DNA of 64,000 nt. It comes from Christensenellaceae bacterium Phil1 (lineage in GTDB: Bacteria > Bacillota > Clostridia > Christensenellales > CAG-138). How positions within the stretch are numbered: position 1 is the stretch's first letter; each line of letters opens with the position of its first letter. The stretch is taken from positions 1 to 64,000 of the forward strand of contig MSGS01000075.1 of the NCBI GenBank assembly GCA_001940855.1. The letters run 5' to 3'. Position numbers and translations under genes: made by a program. Positions 61,460-64,000 of the stretch are shown here, in pieces. The notes beneath the pieces are model-generated. The model was not told the DNA's origin. It worked only from the letters and a program-made list of their open reading frames with translations, and did not search any database.

Positions 61460-62158
61460 CTATACCATGCCGTCCAGCACGTCCCCCACGCGGGCGGCAA
61501 TTATACCTTTCGCATTTAATCCGTCTATCAGGCCGCCCAGCGCATCGGCACACGCGCGCGTGGGCTGCAGTAATATTATACTTCCTATTATCGGCTCATT
61601 CAATCCCCGCTTGATTATATCATCTTTGCTGCCGTATCCGCAACGCAGATCAATAGTGGACAGCACATGCGTAAGCCCCAGCGCACGGGAAGCGCGCGCA
61701 CTTACGGCAACGCTGCGCGAGCCGGAATAATAAAGCACCGTGTCAACGCCGCTTGCCGCCTTTATGCTTTCAAGGCTTTTTTGTATATCCGCCTTCGTTT
61801 CGCTCAAGTTTCCGTCAAATGAAGGATCGTCGCCCATGGTGCCTATTTCGTGGCCTTCGTCCGCGATGCGCTTTAGCATATCCGCGTTCTCCCGCGCCCA
61901 TTTGCCGCTTACAACGAACGTTGCGCTTGTATCCTTATCCTTAAGCGTTGCAAGTATATCCTCCATTGCCGCGGCGTTCCACGACACGGCAAATTCAAGC
62001 GCGATTTTATCGTCCGACCGTCCGCGGTATGCAGGCCCCGCATACAGGCTGGCCATTACCTGCGCGGCGTCCTGCCTGCTTGTGACAAGATAGAGCGATA
62101 TTATTATAAACGCTAAAAAAAGATTTATTGCCCAGCCGTTCTTTGCGCGCCGCTTCAT
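61460..62158 (-). CDS. Polysaccharide deacetylase-like protein lacking the usual metal and catalytic residues
   Basis: The ~232-residue exported protein has an N-terminal membrane helix (NLFLAFIIISLYLVTSR) and an NodB-like fold, recognisable in ATFVVSGKWARENADMLKRI and ADEGHEIGTMG. The expected metal/base motif (TFDDGP) reads EFAVSWNA, and the H-x3-H ligand motif after HEIG reads TMGDDP. The late G-x-IILLH motif is GSIILLQP. All three lost residues suggest a non-catalytic or retargeted protein. ATG at 62158 has GGGGAGG six bases upstream. It sits directly upstream of the M16 peptidase. Confidence 0.75.
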   Translation of the reverse strand: MKRRAKNGWAINLFLAFIIISLYLVTSRQDAAQVMASLYAGPAYRGRSDDKIALEFAVSWNAAAMEDILATLKDKDTSATFVVSGKWARENADMLKRIADEGHEIGTMGDDPSFDGNLSETKADIQKSLESIKAASGVDTVLYYSGSRSVAVSARASRALGLTHVLSTIDLRCGYGSKDDIIKRGLNEPIIGSIILLQPTRACADALGGLIDGLNAKGIIAARVGDVLDGMV

Positions 62159-62226
62159 ATGCACCCTCCCCGTTCAAGCCGCATGGTATGCTTGATTTTA
62201 TGATGCCGCGCCGCCATATATGCAAA

Positions 62227-62248
62227 GGAGCGGCCGCTTGGCCGCCCC
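62227..62248 (-). terminator. Terminator after degV
   Basis: GGGGCGGCC-AAGC-GGCCGCTCC followed by TTTGC on the minus strand, 16 bases past the DegV stop. Confidence 0.7.
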
Positions 62249-62264
62249 TTATCGATACGCTTTA

Positions 62265-63110
62265 TTATTTTCTTATGAACAGCACGCCCAGCGTCCTTGG
62301 CCCGCAATGGGAGGACACGGTGCAGCCGGCATGGGTTTCGATTATTTCATCGAAGCTTTGATATTTTTCAATGGCCTCCCGCGCGGTTTCAACATCCCTC
62401 TCAGGGCAATGCGGATGGGTTATGAATATGCGGTGATTACGGATATCCTCGCGCCCTTCAAGCCTGTCCTTAACGTATTTCTGTATGCACTTTTCAAAAG
62501 AGCCGCGGTATTTGGTGCCTACGCGCATTTTGCCGTCCACGACCTCTATGCAGGGCTTTAGCTGCAATACGTTCGCGCCGAGCATGGTGACCGTTGAGCA
62601 GCGGCCGCCCTTTGCCATGTAATCAAGCCTATCGAGTATAAAGCTTGCGTCAACGTTTGGCACAACGTCCGTTTCAAGCTCCTTTACTATGTCCTCCGCC
62701 TTCATTCCGGCTTCGGCACGGAGCGCCGCTTCCATAACAACGTGGCCGTGGCCGCTTGAAAGGTTGCGCGAATCCACAACGTAAACGTTTTTATAATTCT
62801 CCGCCGCTATGCGCGCATTCTGGTGGCAGGCGGAAAAGTCGCTTGAAATGTTTATGTGTATAACGGCGTCGTATTCGCGGCTGAGCTGAGCAAAGCGCGT
62901 TTCGTAATCGTTCGGCGTTACGGCGGCGGTGGACGCAAGCGCCCCGCCCGCGGCAACGTGGGCAAAAATATCGTCCGGCGTTATCTCTACCCCGTCCCTG
63001 AGCGTTTTGCCGCCCAGCGTTATATACAGCGGGAACAGCTCTATATCGTGCTTTTCAAGCAGCTCCTTTGTCAGATCGCATGTGCTGTCCGACGTTATCT
63101 TGATAGCCAT
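62265..63110 (-). CDS. DegV family fatty-acid-binding protein
   Basis: The 281-residue protein starts IKITSDSTCDLTKELLEKHDI, the DegV signature, with ASTAAVTPNDYETRF and VIHINISSDFSACHQNARI, and ends VSSHCGPRTLGVLFIRK. Family members bind fatty acids and act with FakA in fatty-acid phosphorylation in some Bacillota; many paralogues are of unknown role. No fakA is in the window. GGAGGTCAC precedes the start. Monocistronic, ended by a hairpin terminator. Confidence 0.92.
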   Translation of the reverse strand: MAIKITSDSTCDLTKELLEKHDIELFPLYITLGGKTLRDGVEITPDDIFAHVAAGGALASTAAVTPNDYETRFAQLSREYDAVIHINISSDFSACHQNARIAAENYKNVYVVDSRNLSSGHGHVVMEAALRAEAGMKAEDIVKELETDVVPNVDASFILDRLDYMAKGGRCSTVTMLGANVLQLKPCIEVVDGKMRVGTKYRGSFEKCIQKYVKDRLEGREDIRNHRIFITHPHCPERDVETAREAIEKYQSFDEIIETHAGCTVSSHCGPRTLGVLFIRK

Positions 63111-63213
63111 TTTGTGACCTCCGAAATTATTCCATAATAATTGTTGCCATTTTACAGCGCCAATATTAACGCAATATTAACACAATGCATTCCGCACAAA
63201 AAATAAAATTGAC

Positions 63214-63242
63214 TTTACATTGCCCCTTTGGCGGTTTACAAT
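63214..63242 (+). promoter_or_regulatory. Promoter of the creatininase-family gene
   Basis: TTTACA (63214-63219) and TACAAT (63237-63242) with a 17-base spacer, 72 bases upstream of the start codon. Confidence 0.55.
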
Positions 63243-63313
63243 CAATATTGAAAAGCCTGCATATGCTTGTATGCAGCGTATGGACAATATTGCCGCGAAC
63301 AGGAGGAACACGA

Positions 63314-64000
63314 ATGCGACTTGCAAACTGCACCTGCCAAAGGGTAAACGATTATCTTAAAGAGCACGATTCCATAATGCTTGTGCTTGGCAGCACGGAA
63401 AACCACGGCCGCCATATGCCGCTGGGTACGGACACGATGATACCGGACAAAATTGCGGAGCTGACCGAAAAGCAGAGCCATATTATGATAGCGCCCACGC
63501 TGCCGTACGGCGCGACGGATTCGCTGATGGGCTTCCCCGGAACGATATCAATAGGCGTGGACGGGCTTTACGACATACTGACAAGAATAACGGACAGCCT
63601 TTACGAATACGGCTTCCGCCGCTTTATAATACTGAACGGCCACGGCGGCAATTCAAAAAGCATAGAGATGCTGGGAAAGCGTATGCACCCTCGCGGGGCA
63701 TATGTTGCCTGCCTTAACTGGTGGCTGATGGCGGGCGAGCTTAATCCGGACTGGGCCGGCGGGCACGGCGGCGCGGAGGAAACGGCGGGCGTAATGGCCG
63801 TTGATCCTTCGCTTATAGATTACGACCATATTGACGAGCCGCTCATAATGCAAAGCGACGTATGCGAGGCCATGCCCTCCACCGGCTGGGACAAGGTAAG
63901 CTTTATGGGCGCAACGGTGGTAATCCCAAGGAGAGCCATGAATTACAACGCAAACGGATGGTACGGCACGGATGCGCCCAACAAAGCCACCAAGGAATGG
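63314..64000 (+). CDS. Creatininase-family amidohydrolase (partial, runs off the window)
   Basis: The frame from ATG at 63314 (AGGAGG upstream) stays open for 229 codons to the window end. Creatininase-family metal-site motifs are visible: LVLGSTENHGRHMPLGTDT near residue 25, YGATDSLMGFPGTISIG, ILNGHGGNSKS near 108 and GGHGGAEETAGVM near 147. Family members include creatinine amidohydrolase, formamidopyrimidine hydrolases and a peptide-maturation enzyme; the substrate cannot be chosen here. The 3' end lies beyond the window. Confidence 0.85.
   Translation, partial: MRLANCTCQRVNDYLKEHDSIMLVLGSTENHGRHMPLGTDTMIPDKIAELTEKQSHIMIAPTLPYGATDSLMGFPGTISIGVDGLYDILTRITDSLYEYGFRRFIILNGHGGNSKSIEMLGKRMHPRGAYVACLNWWLMAGELNPDWAGGHGGAEETAGVMAVDPSLIDYDHIDEPLIMQSDVCEAMPSTGWDKVSFMGATVVIPRRAMNYNANGWYGTDAPNKATKEW

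Noticed and set aside
1..64000. CRISPR array, tRNA or rRNA genes
   Set aside because: No regularly spaced direct repeats, no cloverleaf-like segments with the TTCGANTC-type arm, and no rRNA-like conserved stretches were noticed on either strand.

Overview
The window comes from an anaerobic, endospore-forming member of the Bacillota (Clostridia type). The evidence is a pro-sigma-E/SpoIIGA pair beside ftsAZ, a Gram-positive division and cell-wall cluster with a PASTA transpeptidase and a meso-DAP-type MurE, ferredoxin-dependent 2-oxoacid oxidoreductase, rubrerythrin with a PerR-like regulator, and an NADH-linked hydrogenase-type module. The DNA is GC-rich, so most long antisense ORFs are composition shadows. 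No tRNA, rRNA or CRISPR array was seen.

Layout. 1-10.1 kb (minus): 2-oxoacid:ferredoxin oxidoreductase (korDABC), then methylmalonyl-CoA epimerase, biotin-dependent carboxyltransferase, both methylmalonyl-CoA mutase subunits and the MeaB chaperone. Together they suggest a 2-oxoacid to succinyl-CoA to propionyl-CoA route. 10.4-12.8 kb (minus): rubrerythrin and PerR, a zinc-ribbon protein preceded by a strongly structured RNA with a near-consensus promoter, and a DUF436 protein. 13-15.2 kb (plus): dipeptide epimerase and an Fe-S aldo/keto reductase. 15.2-16.4 kb: an island bounded by inverted repeats, carrying a TmrB-like kinase gene and a broken DUF559 gene. 16.4-19.6 kb (minus): sigE, spoIIGA and two envelope-lipid genes. 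19.7-34.6 kb (minus): the dcw cluster from mraZ to ftsZ, with murA where murG/murC usually lie and with murF, murG and murC absent. 34.7-42 kb: VanW protein, a PanT-like transporter with pantothenate kinase (plus), a PcrA/UvrD helicase and an anchored C39-type peptidase.

42.1-43.8 kb is the most unusual segment: two 84-bp inverted repeats with a single mismatch enclose one gene, a RepA/DnaB-like AAA ATPase, with no transposase. It lies directly downstream of a four-gene HydB/HydC-type module (43.9-47.2 kb) that lacks the hydrogenase catalytic subunit. 47.4-57.1 kb holds a YgiQ-type radical SAM protein and a 2585-residue cyclic beta-1,2-glucan synthase-like enzyme. 57.2-63.1 kb carries divIVA-like, sepF, yggS, an HlyD-like protein, an M16 peptidase, a degenerate polysaccharide deacetylase and degV. 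The window ends inside a creatininase-family gene.

The two repeat-bounded islands share a second feature: each carries or abuts one copy of the same double-hairpin repeat (15981-16032 and 43856-43914). All coordinates, alignments and family assignments were read by eye; no database search was run.
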